Below, piece after piece: positions 9,964 through 17,636 of a stretch of DNA of 25,271 bases; the stretch's first letter is position 1, and every line of letters begins with the position of its first letter. Both the position numbers and the translations under genes were made by a program. Origin of the DNA: Candidatus Rhodoferax odensensis. Lineage in GTDB: Bacteria; Pseudomonadota; Gammaproteobacteria; Burkholderiales; Burkholderiaceae_C. Below the pieces are notes generated by a model. The model saw only the letters and a program-made list of their open reading frames with translations, made no database searches and had not been told where the DNA came from. The stretch spans positions 1 through 25,271 of the forward strand of contig JADKDJ010000014.1 of NCBI GenBank assembly GCA_016718405.1, in the 5' to 3' direction.

Positions 9964-9981
9964 GATTACATTCCTGTTATC
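9964..9981. promoter_or_regulatory. Probable CusR/CopR-type operator box
   Basis: The sequence GATTACATTCCTGTTATC is an imperfect inverted repeat: GATTACA, four bases, TGTTATC, with six of seven positions pairing. It resembles the ATTACA-N4/5-TGTAAT box bound by heavy-metal OmpR-type regulators (CusR, CopR, HprR). It lies 72 bases upstream of cusC and 91 bases upstream of cusR, which fits control of both directions. Binding itself is inferred. Confidence 0.6.
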
Positions 9982-9990
9982 TGCCAAGCA

Positions 9991-10006
9991 CCCCGGCATC
10001 ACGGGG
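9991..10006. repeat. Short perfect inverted repeat in the cusC/cusR gap
   Basis: CCCCG-GCATCA-CGGGG is a perfect 5-bp stem with a 6-base loop. It sits just after the putative CusR box in the cusR direction and could be a hairpin in the 5' leader or a chance GC-rich repeat. Nothing else supports a function. Confidence 0.3.
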
Positions 10007-10058
10007 CAGAATGGGCGTCAGCCAGGCAAGTCAACCCGGCCGACAACCCAGCGCAGAC

Positions 10059-10064
10059 AAGGAG
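10059..10064 (+). promoter_or_regulatory. Ribosome binding site of cusR
   Basis: AAGGAG sits seven bases before ATG 10072 and fixes the cusR start. Confidence 0.8.
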
Positions 10065-10071
10065 CCAGCAC

Positions 10072-10754
10072 ATGAGAATCCTCATTGTTGAGGATGAGCC
10101 GAAGACCGGGGACTACCTGAAGCAAGGCTTGCTGGAGGCCGGCTTTGTGGTGGACCTGGCGCGCGACGGCACCGACGGTCTGCACCAGGCGCTGACCGAG
10201 CCCTACGACCTGGCGATTCTCGACGTGATGCTGCCGGGCCTGGACGGCTGGTCGGTGCTGGGTGGCATTCGCCGCGTAAGCGGGACATGCCGGTGCTGTT
10301 CCTGACCGCGCAGGATCAGGTGGAGGACCGCGTCAAGGGGCTTGAACTCGGCGCCGACGACTACCTGGTCAAGCCCTTTGCCTTCTCGGAACTGCTGGCG
10401 CGCGTGCGTACCCTGCTGCGCCGAGGCAACAAATTGACCACGGCAACCGTGCTGCGCGCCGCGGATCTGGAGCTTGATGTGCTGCGCCGACGCGTCACGC
10501 GCGCTGGCCAACGCATTGACCTGACCGCCAAGGAGTTTGCCCTGCTCGAGCTGCTGCTGCGCCGCCAGGGCGAGGTGCTGCCGCGCTCGCTGATCGCCTC
10601 GCAGGTGTGGGACATGAATTTCGACAGCGACACCAACGTGATCGAGGTCGCCGTGCGCCGCCTGCGCGCCAAGGTGGACGATGCCTTCGAGCCCAAGCTG
10701 ATCCGTACCGCGCGCGGCATGGGCTATGTGCTGGAACAGCCCGCCAGGCCATGA
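10072..10754 (+). CDS. cusR: CusR-like heavy-metal response regulator (OmpR family)
   Basis: DNA-binding response regulator, partner of the kinase that follows. The receiver domain starts MRILIVEDEPKTGDYLKQGL, with acidic residues E7 and D8. The phospho-acceptor is Asp51 in LAILDVMLPGLDGW. After one missing base near 10278 it continues MPVLFLTAQDQVEDRVKGLE and GADDYLVKPFAF, which carries the conserved Lys. The C-terminal winged-helix domain has DLTAKEFALLELLLRRQGEV, SQVWDMNFDSDTNVIEVAVR and RTARGMGYVLE. At about 227 residues it has the normal length for the group. The stop TGA (10752-10754) overlaps the ATG of cusS as ATGA, indicating translational coupling. The copper/silver assignment comes from the divergent cusCBA operon and the box upstream; other heavy metals are possible. 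Confidence 0.92.
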
Positions 10755-12145
10755 AGGCGTCCCTGTCGCTCACTTGGCGCCTGACGCTGTTGTTTGTGAT
10801 CGCATCGTCCACGGTGCTGGTTGGCCTGGGCATGGTGATTGCCGCGGCCGTGGAGCAGCACTTTCAGGAGCAGGACATGGAAGTGCTGGCCGGCAAGCTG
10901 GCGCTGACCCGCCACACGCTCGAACTGCTCACCACCATCGACGAACTTCCCATGTGACGCTGATGCTCGACAACGCCCTGATCGGGCACCACGGGCTGGA
11001 GTTACTGGTGCTGACACCGCGGCGCGAGGTGCTGTACGCCACGGCCGGGGCCGATTTCACGCCGCAGTTGGTGATCGACAGCGCCCGGCTGCACCAACCG
11101 CCCAAAGCACCTGGACGCTGGGCGCCGGGCCTACCGCGGCATCGCCACCGAACTGCCCAGCGGCGTGAGCGCGCTGTCGCCACTTACCGTGGCGGTGGCC
11201 ACCGACATCGCCCACCATCAGGCCTTCATGCGGGCCTTTCGGCGCACGCTGTGGGGCTTCGTGGCGGCTGCCGCGGCGCTGACCGGCCTGCTCGGCTGGG
11301 TGGCGGCGCGGCGTGGCCTGGCGCCGCTGCGCGCCATGCGTGACCAAGCCCAGGTGGTCACCGCGCAGCAGCTGAGCCGACGTCTGGCGGCCACTGCCGT
11401 GCCGGCGGAACTGGCAGAGTTGGCGCAAAGCCTCAACGACATGCTGTCCCGCCTGGAGGAGGCCTTTGCTCGGCTGTCGAGTTTCTCCTCAGACATCGCG
11501 CACGAGTTGCGCACGCCGGTCAGCAACCTGATGACGCAAACCCAGGTGGCGCTGTCGCGTGCGCGCAGCGCCGACGACTACCGGGGCATTCTGGAGTCCA
11601 ACGCCGAGGAGTTCGAACGCCTGGCGCGCATGATCTCGGACATGCTGCTGCTGGCCAAGGCCGACAACGGGCTGGTGCTGCCGCACCGCGAGACCGTGCA
11701 CCTGGCCAAGGAGGTGCGGGCGCTGTTCGACTACTACGAGGCGGTGGCCGACGAAAAGGGTCTGCAGCTCGTGCTCGGAGGCGAGGCCGTTGTCAGCGCC
11801 GACCGCCTGATGCTGCGCCGCGCGCTGGCCAACCTGCTGTCCAATGCTGTGCGTCATGCCACGCCGCACAGCAGCGTGCAGGTGCGCATCGACGCCACCC
11901 CCGACGCGGTTTACATCGCTATCGACAACACGGGCGAGGCGATTCAGCCGGAGCATCTGGAGCGCATCTTCGACCGCTTCTTCCGGGTCGACCCCTCGCG
12001 CCAACGCAGCAGCGAGGGCACCGGCCTGGGGCTGGCCATTACCCGTTCCATTGTGCTCGCCCACGGTGGCAGCATCGGCGCCAACTGTTCAGAGGGCATC
12101 ACCACCTTTACGATCCGGTTGCCGCGCCACGACACCGCCGCATGA
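10751..12145 (+). CDS. cusS: CusS-like heavy-metal sensor histidine kinase
   Basis: Inner-membrane sensor kinase for CusR. ATG 10751 overlaps the cusR stop. TM1 is LTLLFVIASSTVLVGLGMVI. A periplasmic sensor loop follows, including LIGHHGLELLVLTPRREVLY, and is broken by gaps near 10950 and 11115. TM2 is FVAAAAALTGLLGWVA. HAMP follows (RGLAPLRAMRDQAQVV, LAELAQSLNDMLSRLEEAF). The H-box is SDIAHELRTPVSNL with the phospho-His, the N-box is RRALANLLSNAVRHA, and the ATP lid has GTGLGLAITRSIVLAHGG. From 11165 to the stop at 12145 there is no break, so the catalytic half is fully readable. Length is about 464 residues, close to CusS. It is expected to autophosphorylate on excess periplasmic Cu(I)/Ag(I); the metal is inferred from context. 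Confidence 0.92.
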
Positions 12146-12253
12146 TGGGCGTCTTCAGCGCAAGACCAACCTGTCCGCGCCCCACGCACTGCGAGTCTTC
12201 ACCGCGATAATCAGTCAGCGACCTCTGAACCCACCCACTCTCTGGAAACCAAC

Positions 12254-13090
12254 ATGTACTTGACCTATTTCAACGGCAGCTGGACCGAAGGCAACGCCCC
12301 GCTCTTTGGCGCCATGGACCACAGCGTGTGGCTCGGGTCTTCGGTGTTTGATGGCGCGCGTTCCATCGCCGGCAAAACGCCGGACTTGCACCTGCACTTG
12401 CAGCGTGTGGTCAATTCGGCCAACAGCCTCGGTCTGATCTGCCCCTTGTCTGTCGATGACATGGCGGCGTTGGTTTTGGAAGGCATCCGGAAGTTCCCGC
12501 CCAACGCCGAGCTGTACATCCGTCCATTGGTGTTTGGCACCGATGGATTGCTGGTGCCGGTGCCCGAAAAGTCTGGCTTCGCCTTGACCCTATTCGACGC
12601 CGCGCTGCCTGGCATGAGCGGCTTCTCCGCCTGCACCACCGAGCTGCGCCGCCCCGACGCGCGCTTTGCACCGACCGATGCCAAGGCCTCTTGCCTGTAT
12701 GCCAACAGCTCGCGCGCCATCCGCGAAGCCGGCGCAAAGGGTTTTGACAACGCCGTGATGTGCGACCCCGATGGCAACGTCGCCGAGTTCGCTACCGCCA
12801 ACATTTTCCTGGTCACCCACGCGGGCGAGGTCGTGACACCGGTACCCAACGGCACCTTCCTGTCGGGCATTACCCGGGCGCGGGTGATTCAACTGCTGGC
12901 CAGCGATGGCATCAAGGTGGTCGAGCGTACGGTCAAGCCGCAAGAGTTGCTCGACGCCAAAGAGATCTTCAACACCGGCAACTACGGCAAGGTAACGCCC
13001 TGCATTCGTTACATGGACCGAAACCTAGCGGTTGGCCCTGTCGCCACCCGAGCGCGCGAGTTGTACATGGCATTCATGAATCAAGGCTGA
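12254..13090 (+). CDS. ilvE: Class IV PLP aminotransferase, branched-chain type
   Basis: PLP-dependent fold-type IV aminotransferase, most like branched-chain amino acid aminotransferases, which interconvert Leu/Ile/Val and their 2-oxo acids in the cytoplasm. The 278-residue frame is unbroken. LGSSVFDGARSIAG (residues 28-40) is the usual N-terminal motif. The Schiff-base Lys is K144 in DAKASCLYANSSRAIREA. E178 in VAEFATANIFLV is the family Glu that contacts the PLP ring nitrogen. The phosphate-binding part appears as TFLSGITRARVIQLL. It starts at ATG 12254, 108 bases after cusS, with no strong Shine-Dalgarno and no functional link to the metal genes. It is slightly shorter than E. coli IlvE. 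D-amino acid or aminodeoxychorismate-lyase relatives share the fold, so the substrate is likely but not proven. Confidence 0.8.
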   Translation: MYLTYFNGSWTEGNAPLFGAMDHSVWLGSSVFDGARSIAGKTPDLHLHLQRVVNSANSLGLICPLSVDDMAALVLEGIRKFPPNAELYIRPLVFGTDGLLVPVPEKSGFALTLFDAALPGMSGFSACTTELRRPDARFAPTDAKASCLYANSSRAIREAGAKGFDNAVMCDPDGNVAEFATANIFLVTHAGEVVTPVPNGTFLSGITRARVIQLLASDGIKVVERTVKPQELLDAKEIFNTGNYGKVTPCIRYMDRNLAVGPVATRARELYMAFMNQG

Positions 13091-13139
13091 GCTTGGCATG
13101 AGGCTGTGAAGCGCTCGCCGGGGCAGCGCCTTCGCGCGT

Positions 13140-14375
13140 TTACCGATCCACCACCAGGGTCATGCCGGCCCGACGCAAGCGCTCAACCAGCACGGCTCCG
13201 AAGGCGCTGGCCGGCGTCAAGACACCACCGAAACCCGGCTCTCCAGGCAGCGCTGACGGCTCCAGCGCCAGGCACAGCGCCGACTCGCACACCATTTTGG
13301 TGGTGGCGCGGTTACCGGGGTCACCCTGGTCGGCAATGCGAGCGCGCAGTTGCCGCCCACTTGCACTGGTGCCGACCAACTCGCAACCGAATGAGCCGCC
13401 ATTCATGGCGGCCTCGGACGGGCCTTCACCTGGCTTGGGCGCCAGCGACGCCGCCAGCGTGCGCACGCCAGACCAGGCCAGTGCGCGTTGGCCCAGACCC
13501 ATGCTCAGACTCAAAGACGCCGCTGCCGCTGCCGCCAGCGGACCCTCCCCCAGGCGCAAGTATTCCTGGTAGTGGAAGGATTCGCCGTAACCCAACAAGG
13601 CGGCACTGCGGCGCACCACCCGGGTGTTGATCGGACCCATAAAGAACGGCGCCAGCCAAGCCTTGAAATCGGCGTCCCGACGCGGCCGTACCGGGTCGGC
13701 GTGGCGACTGACATCGGTCGGACGGCCGGCCGTTGGGCTCAGCAGGAAGGGATCGTCAAAGGCGGCAGCTTGTGCGCTGCCCAGGATGTTGAGCATCGAG
13801 GCCATGGTGCCGCCATTCAAACCGCCGCGCACCGTGAACGCCGCCTTGACGTCCACGCAGGGCTCGCCGTGGCGTTGCTGCATGGCCTGCATCAGCAACC
13901 AGGCGCCCAGGTCCGAGGGGACCGAGTCGAAGCCACAAAACGGGACAATGCGGGTGCCGGTGCCGGCCGCCGTGGCATGGTGACGCGCAATCAGCCGCTG
14001 CACCCAAGGCGTCTCGCCCGTGATGTCGACGTAGTGGGTGCCGTGTTGGACACACGCAGCCACCAGCGCGCTGCCATACAGGTCGAACGGTCCGGCGGTG
14101 CTCAGCACTACAGCAGTTGAGCGCGCCAGGACGTCGAGCGCGGCACGGTCGTCGGCGCCCGCAATGAGGATGTCCGTTTGGCGCTCGACCCCACAGGCGG
14201 ACCTGACTTGTTCCAGCTTGTCGGCATTGCGCCCGGCCAGCGCCCAGCGCTGGCCACTCGACGCCAGCTCGGGGTGCGCCGCGAAGTAGGCCACGGTCTG
14301 GCGCCCGACAAAACCGGTGGCGCCATACAACACCACCGCGTAGCGACGTGTTCTGGCGCGGGTGGTCCCGCTCAC
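13140..14375 (-). CDS. Saccharopine dehydrogenase-like NAD(P)-binding reductase
   Basis: Protein of the saccharopine dehydrogenase NADP-binding family (trans-acting enoyl reductase-like group), not true lysine-pathway saccharopine dehydrogenase. The Rossmann start is RYAVVLYGATGFVGRQTVAY. It is followed by RWALAGRNADKLEQV, VVLSTAGPFDLYGSALVAAC, HYVDITGETPWVQRLI and IVPFCGFDSVPSDLGAWLL, all typical of the family. The C-terminal half has RGGLNGGTMASML and ends RRAGMTLVVDR at 13140. The start is GTG 14375, because it overlaps the stop of the SDR gene as GTGA; an open frame extends further upstream but lies inside the SDR gene. The product is 411 residues with no break. Pairing with an SDR suggests a two-step redox conversion of a lipid-like or ketone substrate, but that is inference. 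Confidence 0.82.
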   Translation of the reverse strand: MSGTTRARTRRYAVVLYGATGFVGRQTVAYFAAHPELASSGQRWALAGRNADKLEQVRSACGVERQTDILIAGADDRAALDVLARSTAVVLSTAGPFDLYGSALVAACVQHGTHYVDITGETPWVQRLIARHHATAAGTGTRIVPFCGFDSVPSDLGAWLLMQAMQQRHGEPCVDVKAAFTVRGGLNGGTMASMLNILGSAQAAAFDDPFLLSPTAGRPTDVSRHADPVRPRRDADFKAWLAPFFMGPINTRVVRRSAALLGYGESFHYQEYLRLGEGPLAAAAAASLSLSMGLGQRALAWSGVRTLAASLAPKPGEGPSEAAMNGGSFGCELVGTSASGRQLRARIADQGDPGNRATTKMVCESALCLALEPSALPGEPGFGGVLTPASAFGAVLVERLRRAGMTLVVDR

Positions 14376-15196
14376 GATGTCGCGCGCGACAGCAAACCAC
14401 CAACCCGGCGCAACAACCACTTTGGCGTGCCCCGCGAGGCCAGCATCGCCGTGCGATTGATCAATCCGGGCACACAAATGGCATCGCCCGCCATGCAGGC
14501 CTCGAAACCCTGGCGCGCGACGTCGTCGACCTTGCCAATCAGGAAGTCCGGCAACTTGTTCAACTGCTGGTTGGCCTGCGTGGCGCTGCTGAGCATCTGC
14601 GTGGCGGTGATGCCCGGACACAAGGCCGTGACGCTGACCCCGGAGTCGCGCAGCTCCTCCGACAGGGACTCGGTCAGGGACAACACATAGGCTTTGCTGG
14701 CGGCATAAGTAGCCAGGGCGGGAACCGGTTGAAACGCGGCGATCGACGCCACGTTAAGCACGCGACCGGAGCCGCGCGCCACCATGATGGGCAGCAGGTG
14801 CGACAGCATGGCCGTCAAAGCCGAGATGTTCAGGTCAATCATGGCCTGGTGGTTGGCCGCACGCATATGCACAAATGGCCCCTGCTCCAGCACGCCGGCG
14901 CAGTTGACCAGCACGTCCGGCACTTTGTTGCGGCGCTGGAGACTATTGGCCAGGCGCTGTGCGGCCTCGGGGCTGGCCAGATCAGTCGGCATCACCAAGG
15001 TGGCGACCTGGTATCGCGCCTTCAACTGAGCCGCCAAGGTCCGCAATTTGTCAGCGCTACGGGCCACCAACACCAGGTCGTGCCCGGCTTGCGCGAAGCA
15101 GTGCGTCAGAGCCTCGCCGATGCCCGACGAGGCACCGGTGACCAGCGCGATGGGGCGAACGCCAGATGCGTTGGCGGTGAGGGTCTGTGCGTTCAT
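14372..15196 (-). CDS. Short-chain dehydrogenase/reductase
   Basis: Classical SDR oxidoreductase, cytoplasmic and NAD(P)-dependent. The cofactor motif TGASSGIG spans residues 20-27. The active site is S151 (NVASIAAF), Y164 and K168 (YAASK), with N124 in DLNIS. Arg near residue 46 (LVARSADKL) favours NADP(H). The product is 274 residues from ATG 15196, and the frame is unbroken; an upstream in-frame start at 15217 would add seven residues. Its stop overlaps the GTG start of the saccharopine-dehydrogenase-like gene, so the two are translated together. The closest general resemblance is to DltE/YqjQ-like SDRs acting on ketone or fatty-acyl-like substrates. The substrate cannot be read from sequence. 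Confidence 0.88.
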   Translation of the reverse strand: MNAQTLTANASGVRPIALVTGASSGIGEALTHCFAQAGHDLVLVARSADKLRTLAAQLKARYQVATLVMPTDLASPEAAQRLANSLQRRNKVPDVLVNCAGVLEQGPFVHMRAANHQAMIDLNISALTAMLSHLLPIMVARGSGRVLNVASIAAFQPVPALATYAASKAYVLSLTESLSEELRDSGVSVTALCPGITATQMLSSATQANQQLNKLPDFLIGKVDDVARQGFEACMAGDAICVPGLINRTAMLASRGTPKWLLRRVGGLLSRATS

Positions 15197-15241
15197 GCGC
15201 GCATTGTGCAGCACCACGGCGCACAGAGGACGGCGAGAGGC

Positions 15242-15721
15242 TTAGGCCAGCGAGCGAATGTGCTTGACCACGACCAGGAGTTGGGTTCGGTCCATGCGAC
15301 CGATGAACTTCGCGCTGATCGAGCTGATCAGCCTGACTGCGCCAGACACGCCCACTCGGGCCGACTGCTCGGTCACGAAACCGACGTCCGCCAGCTTGAG
15401 TGCCCGCAGAAAATAGTAGTCCATGCCAGCCTCGATGAGCTCGGTCACCAGTTGGGAAACGGCATCGCCATGCTTGGGATGACCCGGGGCGGCCTCGATG
15501 GCATCCAGCACCGCATTGGTCTTCGCGCGCAGGGCCCTGGAATGGTAGAAACGCAGCGACGGTTCGGGCGTCCTGGCATCCGCCTTGGTGGCAACCCTGG
15601 CAACCGTCTTCGCCGCCGGCTTGACCGCTGCCCTGGCTGGCGCGGTGGCGCCACGCTTGGCTGTCGCAACAGGGGTGACACGTGTTTTGACCGCGCTGGG
15701 CTTCTTGGCTGGGGTGCTCAT
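15242..15721 (-). CDS. Conserved hypothetical with histone-H1-like Lys/Ala/Pro tail
   Basis: 159 residues, unbroken, function unknown. Residues 1-50 are a basic low-complexity tail of Lys, Ala, Pro, Thr and Val with PAKK, TAKR and PAAK units. This resembles the tails of AlgP and of bacterial H1-like proteins and could bind DNA or polyanions. Residues 55-159 look helical: SLRFYHSRALRAKTNAVLDA, QLVTELIEAGMDYYFLRALK, VGVSGAVRLISSISAKFIG and TQLLVVVKHIRSLA. I recall similar proteins in Burkholderiales without a named function. The ATG at 15721 has an excellent ribosome site. It ends 45 bases before the SDR start and may form one transcript with it. Confidence 0.7.
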   Translation of the reverse strand: MSTPAKKPSAVKTRVTPVATAKRGATAPARAAVKPAAKTVARVATKADARTPEPSLRFYHSRALRAKTNAVLDAIEAAPGHPKHGDAVSQLVTELIEAGMDYYFLRALKLADVGFVTEQSARVGVSGAVRLISSISAKFIGRMDRTQLLVVVKHIRSLA

Positions 15722-15965
15722 GTTTTCTCCTAGCCCGTCTGAGGGCGTCGAGCTGAGAATGGGGACGGGTGAGAAACGATCATTGAGAGACCTTAATCCC
15801 TAATCTACCCTAAGGCAAGGTTGATGGCCAGCACCCCGCGCCAGCCCTTTCTGGAAGCCGCCGTTCATTCGCACACCGGTCACCTGACGCGCCGGGTGAT
15901 CGAAGTCCACTCACACCATAATGCGCAAGCCCCGACCCGAACGCACGACCCCAAAAGGCACATTC
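15722..15965. promoter_or_regulatory. Divergent intergenic region before dadA
   Basis: 244 bases between the start of the Lys/Ala-tailed gene (-) and dadA (+). It should hold both promoters. Apart from the minus-strand ribosome site and a weak AAGG before the dadA ATG, I see no clear promoter, terminator or repeat. The part near 15770-15815 is locally AT-richer and suits a promoter for the minus gene. Confidence 0.45.
15726..15731 (-). promoter_or_regulatory. Ribosome binding site of the Lys/Ala-tailed gene
   Basis: On the minus strand AGGAGA lies four bases before the ATG ending at 15721, one of the strongest Shine-Dalgarno matches in the window. It fixes that start. Confidence 0.8.
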
Positions 15966-17237
15966 ATGAACGTACTCATACTTGGCAGCGGCGTCATCGG
16001 CACCACCTGTGCCTACTACCTGGCGCGTGCCGGCCACAGCGTCACGGTGATCGAGCGCCAACCTGGCGCCGCGCTGGAGACCAGCTTTGCCAATGCGGGC
16101 GAAGTCTCACCCGGCTATTCGGCGCCGTGGGCCGGGCCGGGCATTCCCCTCAAGGCGGTCAAGTGGATGCTGATGCACCACAGCCCCTGGTCATCTGGCC
16201 GATGCTGGAGCCCGCCATGTGGCGCTGGGGCGCGGCGATGCTGCGCAACTGCACCGAGGCACGTTACCGCATCAACAAGGGCCGCATGGTGCGCCTGGCC
16301 GAGTACAGCCGCGACTGCCTCAGGCGCTGCGCGCCGACACGGGTATCGAGTACGAGCAGCGCATGCAAGGCACTGTGCAACTGTTCCGCACCCAAAACAG
16401 CTCGACGGCATTGGCAAGGACGTGGAGATCCTCAAACAGTACGGCGTGCCCTTTGAGGTGCTGGACCGCGCCGGCTACTGCCGCCACGAGCCGCCTTGGC
16501 CAAGGTGCAAGAGAAATTTGTCGGCGCCCTGCGCCTGCCCGGCGATGAGACTGGCGACTGCCACCTGTTCACGCAGAACCTGGCCAGGATGGCGCAGGCG
16601 CTGGGCGTGGTCTTCCAGTTCGACACGCACATCGAAGCGATCGAACACCGCGCGGGCCAGAACACCGGCGTGCGCACAGCCACCGGTCTCTGCAAGCCGA
16701 CGCCACCCTGGTGGCACTGGGCAGCTACACGCCACAGATGGTGCGTCCGCTGGGCCTGCATTTACCGGTCTACCCGGTCAAGGGTTACTCGCTGACCTTG
16801 CCCATCACCGACCCGCTGGCGCGCCTGAGTCCACCATCATGGACGAGACCACAAAGTGGCGGTAACCCGCTTGGGGGCCGCATTCGCGTGGTGGCACCGC
16901 CGAGCTGGCGGGCTTTAGCCTGAAGCTGCGCGAGGCGCGCCGTGCCACGCTCAACCATGTGGTGACCGATTTGTTCCCCAGCGGCGGCAATGTGTCACAG
17001 GCGGAGTTCTGGTGCGGCCTGCGGCCGATGACACCGACGGCACCCCGATCGTTGGCGCCACCCGATCAAGGGCCTGTACCGGGCTACCGGCCACGGCATC
17101 TGGGCTGGACCATGGCCGCCGGCACCGGGCGGGTCATGGCCGACTTGATGTCGGGACGCCAGCCCGACATCAGCCTGCAAGGGCTGGGTGTGGAGCGCTA
17201 CCAGCCTGGCAACTTCAGCGTCGGTTCGGTGGCCTGA
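15966..17237 (+). CDS. dadA: D-amino acid dehydrogenase small subunit DadA, multiply frameshifted
   Basis: FAD-dependent membrane-associated dehydrogenase that deaminates D-amino acids (D-alanine in the classic alanine catabolic pathway) to 2-oxo acids and passes electrons to the respiratory chain. ATG 15966 begins MNVLILGSGVIGTTCAYYLA, with the GxGxxG FAD fold. Next come FANAGEVSPGYSAPWAGPGI, MWRWGAAMLRNCTEARY and QYGVPFEVLDRAGY. Later parts are GALRLPGDETGDCHLFTQNL, PVYPVKGYSLTLPITD and the end ISLQGLGVERYQPGNFSVGS. These lie in three frames but in order. About twelve one-base losses are needed, e.g. near 16190, 16322, 16400, 16490, 16850, 16875 and 17034, many in runs of C, G or A. The corrected length is about 430 residues, as in DadA. 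No racemase or Lrp gene is adjacent in the window. Confidence 0.9.
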
Positions 17238-17278
17238 GATCCCCCTACCCAGTGCACCCGGTCGCTCAAGGCTCATCG

Positions 17279-17560
17279 TCAGCGTCGGCACCACTGCCCG
17301 GCAAGCCATGGCGGCGCATCGCGCAACATGAACAGGTACAAACTCTCAACTTTCTCGCGCGCCCAGGGCGTCTTGCGCAGGAACTTCACCCTGGAGCCGA
17401 TGCTGGGTTCGCTGGCAAAACAACGCACCGCGATGCGCTCGGCCAGGCCCGGCCAGCCATAGTGCTCGACCAATCGGGTCAGAATCACTTCCAACGTCAG
17501 GCCATGCAGCGGGTTGCGCGGTTGCGCGCGACGCGGGTCGGGTGCCTTGGTCTCGTTCAT
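17279..17560 (-). CDS. VF530 family DNA-binding protein
   Basis: Small protein of the VF530 family (DUF2132), described as a double-stranded-DNA-binding fold; physiological role not known. The diagnostic core is complete: NPLHGLTLEVILTRLVEHYG, LAERIAVRCFASEPSIGSRV and KFLRKTPWAREKVESLYLFM. The frame is unbroken at 93 residues from ATG 17560, slightly longer than typical because of a Pro/Arg-rich N-terminus (KAPDPRRAQPRN) and a short C-terminal extension. It is convergent with dadA and divergent from the CheR-PAS-GGDEF-EAL gene, so it is probably a single-gene unit. Confidence 0.88.
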   Translation of the reverse strand: MNETKAPDPRRAQPRNPLHGLTLEVILTRLVEHYGWPGLAERIAVRCFASEPSIGSRVKFLRKTPWAREKVESLYLFMLRDAPPWLAGQWCRR

Positions 17561-17636
17561 GCACCGATTCTGACATCATGAAAACCCCGAGCCCAAAGCG
17601 CGCTGACCGCGTCACCCTGGCGCCGCAAGAGTCCCC

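Larger units (their letters stand above)
9893..10071. promoter_or_regulatory. Divergent cusC/cusR promoter region
   Basis: This 179-base gap separates the start of the cus efflux operon (-) from cusR (+), so it must hold both promoters. It contains the inverted repeat at 9964-9981, annotated separately. I cannot assign -35/-10 elements with confidence in either direction. Confidence 0.6.

Noticed and set aside
10270..10290. Programmed frameshift in cusR
   Set aside because: No slippery sequence or stimulatory structure was seen, and identical one-base gaps occur in many unrelated genes of the window.
13091..13139. Bidirectional terminator between the aminotransferase and the saccharopine-dehydrogenase-like gene
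   Set aside because: GC-rich with a weak AGCGC/GCGCC-type pairing but no convincing stem with a T-run on either strand.
14348..15733. A 461-codon open frame on the + strand
   Set aside because: It is fully antisense to the SDR and the Lys/Ala-tailed gene, both of which have clear motifs and starts.
15966..17237. dadA as a genuine pseudogene
   Set aside because: About twelve one-base losses, but conserved segments remain in order and without obvious decay, and the restored length equals the family's. Sequencing error explains this better.
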